From Lycium barbarum (lineage: Eukaryota > Streptophyta > Magnoliopsida > Solanales > Solanaceae): 64,000 nt of DNA. Both the position numbers and the translations under genes were made by a program. A model generated the notes under the pieces. That model had not been told where the DNA came from and did no database searches. It worked only from the letters and a program-made list of their open reading frames with translations. Positions 1-11,759 of the stretch are shown one piece after another. The stretch's first letter is position 1; each line of letters starts with the position of its first letter. The stretch spans positions 10,490,336 to 10,554,335 of the forward strand of contig NC_083340.1 of NCBI RefSeq assembly GCF_019175385.1. Reading direction: 5' to 3'.

Positions 1-745
1 TTGTTTCTCTTTTTGTTGGGGTTGGAAGGCTTGATTACATATTGAGTTTAAGTTAATTATTATATATATTGTCGGTATAAAGATTTATTAACATCATGTC
101 ACCCTTATATTGACAAATAATTTATCTTATTTTTAAAATTATAAATACCACATTTTTTAAGAGAATTACTTACAAATTTCATTTGAATGGCCCGATAGTA
201 TAATTTCTTTTATACTAATGGTATAACCTAAACTCAACATGCATGTGAATATGTGATGATCAAGCCTTCCTGTCCCAATAATAATTAGTATCATAATAAG
301 TCCCTTGTGAGTTTAAATCTTGAATTGCGGTGAGTTTTGAGACTTTACTTTCTATCCCGAATAATTGATGTATTTGTTTTGTATTATTCTTGAATACGGT
401 GTTGGACTACTTTATATATGCATATAAAGATTATTGTTCTTTTGGCAAAACATCGTCATGTGACATGTTTTACCAAAGCCTATCTCCATCACATGACTTG
501 AGTTTTTGTTTTTTTTGAATAAATAACATAGAGGATCAGCAGTAACATCTTTGAGGTAAATCTGTTTTGTAATCTTTTTTTTTTCTTGTCTACTTTCACC
601 CCAATAAATAAGTGAGCAATACGAAATGCTACGTGTTTTTGTCGTCAATCTGACGTGTAGGTGGAAATCAATTAGGTGAGCTATCCCAATAATTACTTAT
701 GTGTTTTAAAAGTTGTTTAGTTGGATAAATTTGCGTTGCGAAACT
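1..745. other. AT-rich intergenic sequence
   Basis: No coding region with recognisable similarity is visible on either strand. The short reading frame around 412-648 on the minus strand has no recognisable motif and low-complexity composition. I see no other structure here. Confidence 0.5.
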
Positions 746-967
746 CATTACTAGAAACAAAGATTTTCCCACCTCATTATCACCGAACTAACTCACTGGA
801 AAAACGCATGATGGGAAACAAGTTCCTATCGAAACGTTGTAAAACTTCTTAATTTTTCTGTGTGAAAACACTATCATTTAGGTTTTTATCCACCTAAATT
901 CAGTGGGAAAACACTGAACATTTTTCAGTGAAAAATCCAGCAGGAAAATGGAGATTTTTTAATAGTG
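746..967. mobile_element. CACTA-type MITE (222 bp)
   Basis: The right end reads, on the minus strand, CACTATTAAAAAATCTCC. The left end reads CATTACTAGAAACAAAGATT, which is a related terminal inverted repeat. The element is flanked by a 3-bp direct repeat, ACT, at 743-745 and 968-970. CACTA (En/Spm) transposons are known for CACTA termini and 3-bp target duplications. It contains no transposase. The left terminus has CATTA instead of CACTA, so the copy is not new. Confidence 0.6.
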
Positions 968-1431
968 ACTCCTATAAATCAGGTCGGACAATGGTTCTTC
1001 AAAAGTGATTAATCAATACTAACTTCTTATTAATTTGATGGTTATCAACATGCATCAAGTGTCAAATGCTCGACTTTTAGATACAAACGCTAGTTAGAAA
1101 GAGACTAGATTAACAAGTTGAACTCACTTAATGGAAGATTGTAATGGAATGAGAAATGAAAAAGGGGTTCAAAACTTGTTTAGGTCACAATTTCTAACTC
1201 GATTCTACTGGGACTATCATGCGATTTTTTTAATGTGTTTTTAGATCTTTATTTGGTTCAAATTCAGTTGAAATTCCTCAGAATATGAAATTTGTCTCTA
1301 CTCTTCCTTAATCTGCACTTAAATTATAATTTTGTATAGTGGAACAATGAATTCTTTGTTGTTGGATTTGGCTCTATCACTAGCATAAATGCCCAGAGGT
1401 TTGTCTATGCTCCTCAAAGTGTAGAAACCAT
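968..1431. other. Intergenic sequence, nothing recognised
   Basis: AT-rich sequence without coding signals or clear repeats. Confidence 0.4.
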
Positions 1432-1434
1432 TTA

Positions 1435-1805
1435 GAGCCAGTTTGGATTAGCTGAAAAAAATGATTTTTAAGCATAAATGCTTAAAGTACTTCTTAAGTG
1501 CTGAAAGTTATTTTATAAATAATCAGTTATGCGTTTGGATAAAAGTGCTTAAAGGGTTTTTAGAAGTAAGTGTAGTATTGAAATTAATAGAAAATATAAG
1601 GGATAAAGGGGTAAAGTTGTTTGTCAAACCAAAATGGCCTTTAAGCCAAAAAAAAAATGGGGTTGAGCAACTTCTTGGTTTTGACTTATTTTAAGCACTT
1701 TTTAACTTAATTTAAGTTATTTTCTATTTTATCAAACACTCAAATAAGTTAAAAAATAACTTATGAGCTGGTTTGACCAACCTATAAGCCAATCCAAACG
1801 GGCTT
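1435..1805. mobile_element. PIF/Harbinger-type MITE (371 bp)
   Basis: The ends are inverted repeats: GAGCCAGTTTGGATTAGCT on the left, and a right end near 1780-1805 that is its near reverse complement (CCAATCCAAACGGGCT). The 3-bp flank TTA occurs at 1432-1434 and 1806-1808, the target type of PIF/Harbinger elements. A second member of the same family lies at 14192-14460. The ORF inside is AT-rich and is not a gene. Confidence 0.65.
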
Positions 1806-1962
1806 TTAATTTGAATCTCAGAAATTCTGAATGAGAATTCTGTTGTGTTCATTCATTTCCTTTTTGGTCATTGTGGGCTTGAGCCTATAGCTTAGATCAA
1901 CAATTATTGATGACTGCATGTGCATGTAAATGGTAAAAGCACCGTAAAGAAATGATAATTTA

Positions 1963-2559
1963 GGGTAAAAATAATTTTAGTCCTCAAACTTTACTTTAAA
2001 AATCAAAGACCTCCCCTAATATTGAACAATCGACATTTCCATCCCTTTATCTCAACTTCCGACCATTGATGGTAACTTTACATTATTTGACCGATCATCA
2101 AAGGGGTAAAACGGAATTTCACTTATATTTTTAATTAATTAGTGATTACCATAACTAATAATATATATTTTCTGAAGTTTCCTCCGTTAATTAATTCTAA
2201 CGCTTTTTGCCGTCTTCAATTTTTGATAAACAATTGTTCGTGGTTACAAGGGTTTGAACGGTGGAAATATGAAGAAATGCTTAGGCTATGGAAAAATTGA
2301 AGATGGCAGAAAGCATTAGAATTAATTAATGGAGGAAACTGTGAAAAAATTATATATATTATTAGTTATCGTAATCACTAATTAATTAAAATTATAAGTG
2401 AAATTCCATTTTTACCCCTTTGATGATCGGTTAAATAATATAAAGTTACCGGTCAATGGCCTAAAGTTGAGAGAAGGGGATGAAAATGTCGATTGCTCAA
2501 TGTTGGGGGAGGTCTTTGATTTTTAAAATAAAGTTGGAGGACTAAAATGATTTTTACCC
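1963..2559. mobile_element. Foldback MULE-type element with long inverted arms (597 bp)
   Basis: The element begins GGGTAAAAATAATTTTAGTC and ends with the near reverse complement GACTAAAATGATTTTTACCC. The two halves are inverted copies over about 260 bp each, separated by a loop of roughly 65 bp around 2226-2290. A 10-bp direct repeat, TGATAATTTA, flanks it at 1953-1962 and 2560-2569. Target duplications of 9-11 bp are typical of Mutator-like elements. No transposase is encoded. A transcript through it would form a long hairpin. Confidence 0.85.
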
Positions 2560-2569
2560 TGATAATTTA

Positions 2570-3712
2570 AGGTCAAGCCATGTCATTTCACTTCAATAGA
2601 GGGTGATTAAAGGAACTTTTACTCATTGTAGCTTCTTTTAAGATCTAATTATTAATATTAACTACCCTTTTATTTAATTATATTTAGTAGTTAATTAACT
2701 TTTTAAAATTACAAATGGTAGCTATATAAAAAATACATACCCAAACACATATATCTTTCTTTTTTTCCCAATCACTACCCATTTCAGATTTTTTATTTCT
2801 CAAAACCCTAAAAAAACTCTCTTCCCTTCTCTCAACCACCACACCATGGCCGCGCCTCTCTCTCTTCTCCCTCTCCCTCTGTGCTCACCCCTCTCTCTTT
2901 CTCTCTTCACTCTATCCGGTGAGACGATGGCACAGATCTGGCCGTTTGTGTTATTGGTGGTGGCGGCAATGGCACTGGTTTTGAGATAGAGGCGGAGAAG
3001 ATGACGTGGAGGTGGAGAGATTAGGGTTTTATTGGTGGTGGAAAGATTAGGGGTTTTTTGGTGGTGGTGGTGGTGTCTCAGATTAGGATTTTGGTGGTGG
3101 TGGAGAGATTAGGGTTTTTAGTGGTGATAGTGTCTCAAATCTGGCCGTGTGTATTTGTTAAAAGCCAAATACAAATACATTAAAAAATCTACATCTCAGA
3201 AATACACAATGTTTGAATGTATTTGTCTTTGTATTTTTTAGTGTATTTTGTTAATAGTCAAACACACTGTTTTTTAATGTATTTGTCATGCATTTGATTT
3301 TTTTTTCTCTTGTATCTGAATGTATTTGTTGAAATCCATTCAAATACACGAAAATTTGAATATATTTGGCTTCATATGTAGTTGGAATGTACACAATGTA
3401 TTTGAAATACATCAAAAAAAGCCACTGGAATACATCAAAAAAAAATTAGTAAAATACATCAAAAAAAAATCATTGAAAAACATAAAAAAAAAGACATGAA
3501 AATACATTATAGCAAAAAACAAAAAAATCACTAAAATACATCAAAAAAATATATTAATATCTAATTTAATACCTCCACCGTTAAAGGCTAAAATCAAGGA
3601 TTCTGTTTTTTTTTTTTACCATGTTCTCATGTATTTGTTGGCAACAAATATACGCGAAAACATACACCGTTTTGCCAAAATGTAGCTACAAATAATAATA
3701 TTTAAAAAGGTA
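2570..3712. repeat. Low-complexity repeat region with a gene-fragment-like start
   Basis: A C/T-rich stretch with an ATG at about 2846 in good context is followed by imperfect repeats rich in GGTGGTGG and GATTAGGGTTTT (about 2950-3130). Then come many short repeats built on AAATACATCAAAAAAA and their inverse (about 3160-3560). The frame after the ATG encodes a short Ser/Leu/Pro-rich peptide and is not recognisable as a protein. It looks like repeat or transposon-borne sequence rather than a gene. Confidence 0.4.
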
Positions 3713-3717
3713 GCTAC

Positions 3718-6700
3718 TGTTATATCCCGTATTTTTGTGCATTCGGATAATTCAAGATAGTTGCGGGAAGTTAAGGACAAGGTTATATTTTAATTTTGTT
3801 TAGCACACAAGTTGCTTATGAAAATTTTGATGTGGAAATATTAAGAAAGGCTAGGGGCAAAAAGGAAAATTCGCAAGATGGCTCATAGAAAATATAGAGG
3901 AAGGCTAAGGGCAAACTTGAAATTTGAAAAATAAATTTTCATGAACTACAAAAAAAAAAAAGGAAAAAAAAAAGTGGGCTTGAAACAAAAGGGCCAAAGT
4001 GGCCATCCAAATGAGTATGGGCCAAGGCCCATATGGAAGATAAATAAATATAACCCAAAAGATGACAAGTTGCCATAATTTTCATCTTCTTTCCTTAGAA
4101 AAATCAAGAAACTTGGAGAAGACCCAAGTAGAAGGCCATTCGACCAAGCTTGGTTGGACAAGAACCTTGGAAAAAATTTCTCAAAAATTATTTTCTACTA
4201 ATTGGAAGGTCCCTAGCAAGGTGAAGTGGTCATTGGAGCAAGTAGAGCATTTATTCTTGCAAGCTACAAATTCTAGTCAAGTGAGAAGTTAAAGGAAAAA
4301 GGTAAGAATTAATCATCTTTTATATGTTATGAATGGTTGTGTATGTTGTAGTATGTAGAAATGGGTGAAATTCATGAAAATATGGATTATGTGTTGTGGT
4401 TGTGTGGTTGTGGTATGGTATGGAAAAGAATGAGTCAATTTTTCTTAAGTATTTTGGTTGTTGTTGTAATAGAATCTATAATGGAAATGAAAGTTTAATG
4501 ATTCTAGTGAAGTTGTAAGTGTTGGAGAGTTGTTTTAGAAGCTAATGTGATTTTAATGTCACTTTTTGTATTTATGGAAGGTAATGTTGTTAATGTGTGA
4601 ATTGTTAGTAGAATTCATGAATTTGAAAGGAAGAAATGTGTTGTTATTGTTCTTGTTGAATTTGGAAGGTTTCGGATGGAATGGCATATTGGTTGGATTA
4701 TTGTGAATATTATGCGGATTGTTTGAAGCGTTCTTGAACACTGTTTGAATGGTTTCGGATTAGTACTTGAATGTGTGAGCAAATATGAATTGAATATAAG
4801 TGAAACGCCGTTGAAGTTTGTAGAAAGAAATTGCTAATGCTAGTATGCGTTTTGAATCGATTGTGGATATTGTTAGAATAATTGTTGGTATTGTTGTTGA
4901 TATTTTGGCCGAGTTAAATTCTCGGATTTGTTGTTGTATTCTTGGCCGAGTTGAATTCTCGGGGATGGTGTATTTACAGGGGAAATGCTGCCGAAATTTC
5001 TGTAAATAAAGTGTTGGTTTAGAATTGGACTCTTAAGTGTTATGGCTAATGTTTGGTATATATGAATATTGTTGTAGATCTTGCGAAACCAAAGACTTAA
5101 GTTCGGATTAGCATAGAAAGCGGGCAAGGTATGTAAGGCTTACCTTTCTTTCTTTTGGTATGATCTCTATGAAACGAGCAAATGACGTATATGTATGAAT
5201 TCAAAGAATTTCCTATTATTAGAGCCACTAGGATGGCTAATATTCTTGACTTCCATAAGATGTTTCATATGGTTTTGATGCGTATCCATAATGTCCGAAG
5301 TTTGTTTGATATGTTTCTGAATGGCATTCGAAAGACAATTGATATGACTAAAGTTTTGATCTTCAAATGCTAGCATGTCCGATTATTCTATTGAGTCTTT
5401 GATATGCTTTGATATGTACATATGATTCCAAAAGCTATATTTGATTTGACCCATACGATATCCGAGAGGTACTTGATATGATTATTGCTTCGATTTTCCA
5501 AAAATGGCTTATGAAATGTTCGTAGAAGGTTTTGTACTTCAAACGCTCGTAACTTTCTCATACTAAGCCGGATTGACCCGAAACTTGTTTTTGAGCCTTC
5601 AGATGTCAGTAAGTGTACGTATCTATCGAGTCTTGATTTGTGTGCTTGTGGTTTCGCACTACTCTGTTCGTGCAAGCCTCAGTATGTCCTTCACTGAACC
5701 CGGGCCAGGATATGTTATCGTGCGCACTCCTCTGCATTGTTCACCGAGTCCCTCTCACTTGCGGGCCGGGACACGTTATGTATATGTATATGATGATATG
5801 ATGATACGGGGATGGCGGTCAGGATGGCATATGATGACTTTATTCACCGAGACCCGCAATAGAGGGTCGGGACATGTTATGTATATATGGTATATAATTC
5901 TGACATGCAGGATTCTATCCACCGAGTCCCTTAATAAAGGACCGGGACACGTTATATGTATACATGATACATGATGTTGACATACATGATTTCATCCACC
6001 GAGTCCCTCAATAAAGGGTCGGGACACGTTATATGTATATATGGTGTATGATGTTGACATGCATGACCTTATTCACCGAGTCCCTCACTAAAGGGCCGGG
6101 ACACGTTATGTATATATATATATATATGTATATGTGTATGATTCATGATTTGAAATACACGACTTTATTTCATAAAGGAAACATATTGATGCGTTTAACA
6201 GATATACTGGTTCTGGTGAGTTTCTATTTTGACTATGATCCCCTGTACTGTACTTCATGCCTTACATACTCGGTACATTTCCCGTACTGACCCCCCTCTT
6301 CTTAGGGGGCTGCGTTTCATGCCCGCAGGTACAGACGTTCGTGTGAGTAACCCGACAGCTTAGGCTATCCGTTCTGCTGCCTTGGAGTGCTCCCTTGTTC
6401 TGGAGCCCATATTTTGGTACAGACTCTTCCGTTATACATATGTATGTGTATATTCAGGGGTACGGCGGGGCCCTGTCCCGTCATATGATTATGTTGTGTT
6501 TGTTAGAGGCCTGTAGACATGTATGTGGGTCATGGGTCGATGTGGTTCAGATATGTGTGTGTGGCTTGCGTCTAAGCGATTTCGTTTGCTATGACAGCCT
6601 TAACGGCTTGTATGTATGTATACGTATATATATGTTTTGGACGATATGTTCTACGACAACCTTGGTGGCTTCTGTATGATAAGTATGTTATATGCGACCG

Positions 6701-6845
6701 CTTCAGATGACATTTGTTCTCAATATCTGTATAAATTAATATATGTTGGATATGGATAAGTCAGTGATATGTCGATTCGGTAAGTAAGTGTGTATGGGTG
6801 TCCAGCTCGGGCACTAGTCACGACCCACGGGGTTGGGTCGTGACA
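3718..6845 (+). mobile_element. Solo LTR of a Ty3/gypsy retrotransposon (3128 bp)
   Basis: The block begins TGTTATATCCCG and ends GGGTCGTGACA, so it has the TG...CA termini of an LTR. It is flanked by a perfect 5-bp duplication, GCTAC, at 3713-3717 and 6846-6850. There is no internal gag-pol between the ends, so this is a single LTR left after recombination. Its unusual length and its internal tandem repeats match very long LTRs of Solanaceae gypsy elements, probably of the Del/Tekay group; the lineage is my inference. Part of it (about 6260-6340) resembles, in inverse, 63030-63100 of the second LTR at the right end of the window. All ORFs within it are by-products. Confidence 0.9.
5738..6115 (+). 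repeat. Tandem repeats inside the solo LTR (about 75-bp unit)
   Basis: At least five imperfect copies share the core CACCGAGTCCCT, then AAAGGGxCGGGACACGTTAT, then a TATATGGTATATGATG-like stretch. Copies start near 5741, 5848, 5918, 5995 and 6073. The repeats create an open frame at 5573-5974, which I do not regard as a gene. Confidence 0.8.
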
Positions 6846-7000
6846 GCTACAAATGGTAGGAAGCTACAATAAGGTAGTCATTTGAGTAAGTTTGCCGTGA
6901 TTAAATATGTACTTTGTATACGGAGAGTAGCTTCTTCAATTCACTTTGTTGTTAATCATTGTCTTGTAAATATAAAGAACTAGATATGCTATTGAGTCTA

Positions 7001-7213
7001 TTAATTGCACGGTTTTCCCCTTCAAATGGACTGGTATTTAATCTTTGTCCTTTAAAATCAAACTTATGCCTACTGGAAAATAAGTTCTTTAACGGTGTTC
7101 GCATAACTTGCGGACATATGATGCATATCTTATACCCTCTAGGCATAAGTTCGATTTTGAAGGACAAATATTAAAGACCAGCACAAAACAGGGACAAAAG
7201 TGCAAATGACCCG
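7001..7213. mobile_element. MITE-like element, 'GCAAATGACCC' family, copy 1
   Basis: This has the same layout as 20135-20561 and 38060-38230. It starts near TTGCACGGTTTTCCCCTTC, then runs 'AAATGGACTGG'. It ends with AAAGACCAGCACAAAA and a terminal AAGTGCAAATGACCC. The ends are degenerate inverted repeats of each other. No transposase and no clear target duplication are visible. The two opposing ORFs within it come from the inverted structure. Confidence 0.55.
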
Positions 7214-7636
7214 ATTGAGACCTGTCCAAGCCCAATGACCTTTCCTGGCCCACTTTCCCATCTCGTGGACTCCCTGTATGACTTGGCTACTTGCTGTATA
7301 GGCTTGCTTTTATTTAATCAACTTTACCCGCTATAATAATAAGGTTATATCACTCATATAATTATTATTAATTATATTAAAGTATTTAAACTTTATCCAT
7401 TATAATAATAGTCAGCAACTTATATTTTATAATATTGTTAAAATAACTTAATTTTACCTAATGTATGAATACTAAAATCACAATTTTATCCGCTATAACA
7501 GTAAAATCATCTTGATGAGTAGGTTTTGTCATCAGAGTTGGGTAAAGTTTTAGTTATTTCAACGTGATAAAAAATTAATTTTGTGAATTTATAGTTATAG
7601 TGGATAAAGTTAAGTGAAAATATTGTTAGTCTGTTA

Positions 7637-7848
7637 TGCTCTCTCCGTCTCAATTTTTGTAGCATTTTTTACTTAGGCACAAAGTTTGAAAAAAGACTTT
7701 TAGAATTTGTAGTTTATAAGTATTTATTTGACTATAAATCATCTCATTATACATAGAATGAAAAATTTTAAGTTTTGCTTTTTAAATAAAAAAGTGTGAC
7801 TTAAGACAAATTAAAAAGGAAAGTAGTAGATTGAAATGGAGGGAGTTC
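7637..7848. mobile_element. Stowaway-type MITE (about 212 bp)
   Basis: The left end TGCTCTCTCCGTCTCAATTT matches the inverse of the right end (ATTGAAATGGAGGGAGTTC). TA dinucleotides flank both sides, at 7635-7636 and 7849-7850. The CTCCCTCCGTYTCAAT terminus is typical of plant Stowaway (Tc1/mariner) MITEs. Confidence 0.6.
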
Positions 7849-8130
7849 TAGTGACCATACATAAAATAACCCCAAAAATATGTATGATCAAACTTTCCTT
7901 AATTTAATCATCTTTAAGCTAACCTAGACTTGTTCATCCTTTACCACCAACGAGGGGTATATAAAAATATTCACATATGTTACTTATCAACAACTTATCT
8001 TTCATGGACCAACCTTTAAATTATAAGGCACTGGATACTCACCACTATTGTTGACATTATTTAAGCTGACATTCGTCCACCACCACTTGTAATGTGTGTG
8101 GGCTTCTCTAAGCAGAATGTTCCTGTATAA

Positions 8131-8167
<37 letters not shown>

Positions 8168-11000
8168 CTTTTTTTCATTGAGAACTTGTTGATTGCACTG
8201 TAGAATTTTATCTTATAGAAATGGTCAAAATGGACCAAAAGAATCCACCGGAAAAAAGTCTTTTTGCTTGTTTGATTATACTATCAATGAACTTTAACCG
8301 GTAGTAGCAGCTTAGTTATTATTTTTACCAAATTATCAATTAATGCCTTTCAAAACAACACTTACTTAAAATTACCTAATTTAGTTACTCGAATGTGTAT
8401 ATATTTTTTATCCCGAAATACATACAACTTAAACTAATTATACATCATATTTAGCCTTTGAAGTTAATGGACTTTGATTGCGTCCAAATGACTTGTCAAT
8501 TTGTAGGGTTAATACCTCCTTTATTTGTCTGTCTAATTCAAGATGCTAAAATTTGCTCTTAGGTTATTTTTCAGGTGAATCCTACGGTAGCAACACCCCC
8601 ACCTCCTTTCTTTCCTAATCTTATATAACAAGGCTATACCAGCTATGATATTACTAATAATAAGTCTACACGAGTGCTATGCCTGGATGGTTTATATATA
8701 TATTTTCAAAAAAAAAAAAAAATTAAAGGAACACGTGAACGGTTAAACTTGTCATGCTACAGTATATTTTAGGATATAAAATACTACCAAAGGTTGGAGG
8801 TATATATGTAAATATATGTGTTTCACTCTCAGAGTCTAAACTTTAGGGGAAGTGTGTAATTCTTCACATAAAATTTACGCACAACGGATATTGGCACCAA
8901 TTGTATGAATATATAAGTTGTACATTAAAGTGCAAGCGCCAAAGGGGCAAGTATTTACTGTAATTCTCCTTATCTGGAAAGAGAAGAACATAGAAGACTT
9001 TTTTTTGGTGCATGCAGGACAATCTTGTTGTAAAATGTAAACTTAGTGCGGAAGAATTGGTACGAGCCCATTTTTTGTGAGTCAAAAGATTTCATCAATG
9101 TTACACCAAAATAATGTTGTCTTTAGGAAAGTTATAAAGTAGAAAGGTGCCTTTGGTAGGTTTTTAGGTAATTATGTATTTATCCTCCTATTACAATTTG
9201 GCATGTTTCATGGGTTAGAATTATGGTGATCATTAGCTACATTATTGTAAAGGAGGTAACTGTTTTAATAAGTTGACCATTTATTTCCATGAGTTCTTTG
9301 TAGCACAGTGCCCAAAAACTGTACTCTTGAAAAATAATGAGGATTAAAAGATTTCTCAAAATGGGATTGAGTAAACTTTTTATCAAAGATAACTCAGATT
9401 TTTTTAAAGTGCCTTAGGAATAAAAGATGGTTACTCAAGAGAAATTTTTGGCACATCATGGTGTTGAAAAGGACAGATGACCATTTTTTTGTATGTCCCT
9501 TTGATGATAAAAGGGAAGAAGTAAAAGATAACAAATGCTCCTTTAGGCTTTGAGATGGAATCCAATGCTTATAACCTACACACTTTAATTAAAAGGCAAA
9601 TTAAAAGTCGCACTTTCTGTTCTCTAGGGTGATTAGGTTTTAAATCCTAGTTCATAGTGCTCACTATCATGACTGAAATCTAAGGCCCCGTGACTTAATG
9701 ATAGTTTAAGATGTTAGAGGCCCCCTGACTTAATGATAGTTTAAGATGTTAGACATGAACGCATATATAGAAATTACATCTATTTTTATTTAATGACTCA
9801 TCCACCAAACAAATCAACCCCTTAATTGAAAACGAAATAGTTCTCTACGTTCTTCCTTAGATTCTAAACTTACAATCTCAAAGATAATAATGCAGACAGA
9901 GTATTTATCCAGGTTCATCATCCATTGTATATACATGAAGAAAAACTGTCATTATATATATATATATATACTGTAATTTTTTAATTATGAGAGTTCTTTA
10001 AAGATCGTATCATCAAATCCAAATACTGGATCCACCCTTGGTTTTAGAATTGGGCATTATGATAGTATTTGCTAAAGGAGTGGGGAGAGGGGAGCATTAA
10101 CATTCCATGTGCAAGTCACAATCTTGTTTATGTCCCTTTGTTGTTGCTTAGCCCCACTTTCCCCAACCAACCCATGCTTGTGTGCATCCACCACAATTGC
10201 CCATTTTCCTTTTACGCACATAAGATGTGCCAGTTGGATACTTCAATTCCTCTTTCCAAATAAGTTCACCAATTGTCATCCACACCAATCTTACCCCCTC
10301 AAAAGATAAATCAAAAGAAAATGCTTTATTCTTCCAGCTAGCAGTAGCACATTGCCTTTTCTTCCTCCTCATCATTCCCATTCCACCCACCAATTGCTTA
10401 TCTTTTATTCCCTATATTTCCTTTCTCATTTTCAACTAATAAAAGACTGTTAATTAGTACTAGGTCATTTTTGCAAAAAGACAGTATCTAATGAAACCAT
10501 CCTCCTATAGTTTAGGAAACTAAATTGCATCAAATCTAGCCTCAAATTAAAGAGTTTAAGTTATATACACAACTAATATAATGAATTTATATACTATCAT
10601 TTTTACTTGTTGTAGTAGGTAATTTGTCCTTTTTCAAAATTATAAATCTCATAATTTTGAGGAAGCTAACATGTAGATATCTTTTGGCCAACTTGATACT
10701 ATAAAAAGAATTTTCTATACCGATCATATGTATACCTTAAACTCCAATTAAATGCCCTATAACTTGGAAATTCAAAAGGTTGCATTGGAGTAGAAATTTA
10801 AATAGAAAGAAAGCGAGAATAGCATCTTATTAAGCTAAAATGTCAAAATGTCACATATAGAGCATGTAACATTTGATAAAATCTCCAACCAGACCTCCTC
10901 AAATTCCTCACCTTTCCACACAAAATCAACGATACAATGAGATAAAAAGAAGAAGAAGAAGAAGAAAATAGAACACTAGAAGAAATTGAAAACAAAATAG
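7849..11000. other. Intergenic region between repeats and the AGP gene
   Basis: It holds a T-tract of about 40 bases at 8136-8175, a TA-repeat near 9953-9970 and a GAA-rich run near 10950-10966. ORFs around 8002-8238, 8864-9085 and 10069-10439 overlap each other on both strands and show no recognisable domain. I see no gene here. The final part is downstream of the minus-strand AGP gene and probably includes its 3' end. Confidence 0.45.
9683..9752 (+). repeat. 35-bp tandem duplication
   Basis: Two adjacent copies of a 35-bp unit begin at 9683 and 9718 with AGGCCCC and run through TGACTTAATGATAG. They differ at one base. Confidence 0.85.
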
Positions 11001-11072
11001 TACACAAATAAGTAAATTATTTGTAACCTACAACAATAGTGAAAGCAAATGAAATTAAATGACTAATTCAAT

Positions 11073-11555
11073 TTAGAAAAAAAGTGCTACACTCCCAATA
11101 ATTGCTACCATGGCCATGCAACTTCCTTGAACAAATCCAATAGATGCTGTATTCGTTGCACCATTTATAGGTGCTGGTGCTGGTGCAGGCGCTGGTCCCG
11201 TCATATCCGTAGCGGGTGCCGTTCCAGGTGCTGCAGGGACTGGTGGTGAGTCCACTGGTGGGCTCATTGATGGTGTCATTCGACTCGTTGGGCTCATTGT
11301 TGGTGTCATTCGGCTCGTTGGGCTCATTGTTGGTGTCATTCGGCTCATGGATGGTGCCATTGGGCTCATTGGAGGAGATGACATGGCGGCCGGTGGTGGT
11401 GACATGGCGGACATTGGTGGCATTGCCATGGTGGATGGTGGCATTGTGGGGGCCATCATGGACATAGGTGGAGAGGCCATGGGTGATTGAGCAGCAGAGA
11501 GGGTTAGAAATGTAAGAAAAAGGGAGAAAATTATCATGGGATGTGAGAGAGCCAT
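11073..11555 (-). CDS. Classical arabinogalactan-type protein, Met/Pro-rich, GPI-anchored
   Basis: Intronless gene for a 160-residue cell-surface proteoglycan backbone. I chose the ATG at 11555 because it begins a typical secretion signal: residues 1-22 are hydrophobic and end LSAA before Q23. The longer open frame upstream (to 11714) would bury this signal and runs into the promoter. Residues 23-130 are almost only Pro, Ala, Ser, Thr and Met, with many AP, SP, TP and PAPAPA motifs, the sites where proline is hydroxylated and arabinogalactan is attached in AGPs. Three copies of SRMTPxMSP occur in tandem. The last 30 residues, from about N131, form a small-residue site and a hydrophobic tail ending VALFF, as in GPI-anchored AGPs. 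Such proteins act at the plasma membrane and wall. The methionine content is unusual. Family assignment is confident; the exact subtype is not. Confidence 0.9.
   Translation of the reverse strand: MALSHPMIIFSLFLTFLTLSAAQSPMASPPMSMMAPTMPPSTMAMPPMSAMSPPPAAMSSPPMSPMAPSMSRMTPTMSPTSRMTPTMSPTSRMTPSMSPPVDSPPVPAAPGTAPATDMTGPAPAPAPAPINGATNTASIGFVQGSCMAMVAIIGSVALFF
11272..11350 (-). repeat. In-frame 30-bp tandem repeat in the AGP gene
   Basis: Units starting at 11272, 11302 and 11332 share GGTGTCATTCGGCTC on the plus strand. Because the period is 30 bp, gain or loss of a unit adds or removes ten residues (SRMTPTMSPT) without shifting the frame. Confidence 0.85.
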
Positions 11556-11696
11556 GATTATTGATGACTCTCTTAGGATTTTTTTTCTTTTAAGAAACAG
11601 AGGAGGGAGAGAATTCTTGAAGAGAGTGCACAAACAAAGGTTGTCTTTGAGGAAGTTTGTATTTTGCAGGTATTGTAAAGGTTTGAGGGCTATGCT

Positions 11697-11705
11697 GATA
11701 TATAG
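11697..11705 (-). promoter_or_regulatory. TATA box of the AGP gene
   Basis: The minus strand reads CTATATATC about 142 bp upstream of the chosen ATG. That leaves a leader of roughly 110 bases. This position also supports the shorter start, since the upstream in-frame ATG at 11714 would lie before the TATA box. Confidence 0.6.
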
Positions 11706-11759
11706 ACAGGACACTATAGTCGAAAGACTTGACTTTTCTTTCTTTCTTGAGACATCTTG

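Noticed and set aside
5573..5974. 133-codon open frame on the plus strand
   Set aside because: It lies wholly within the solo LTR and is made by its tandem repeats.
11216..11467. 83-codon frame on the plus strand opposite the AGP gene
   Set aside because: It is the mirror of the repetitive AGP coding region. The minus strand has a signal peptide, GPI tail and TATA box.
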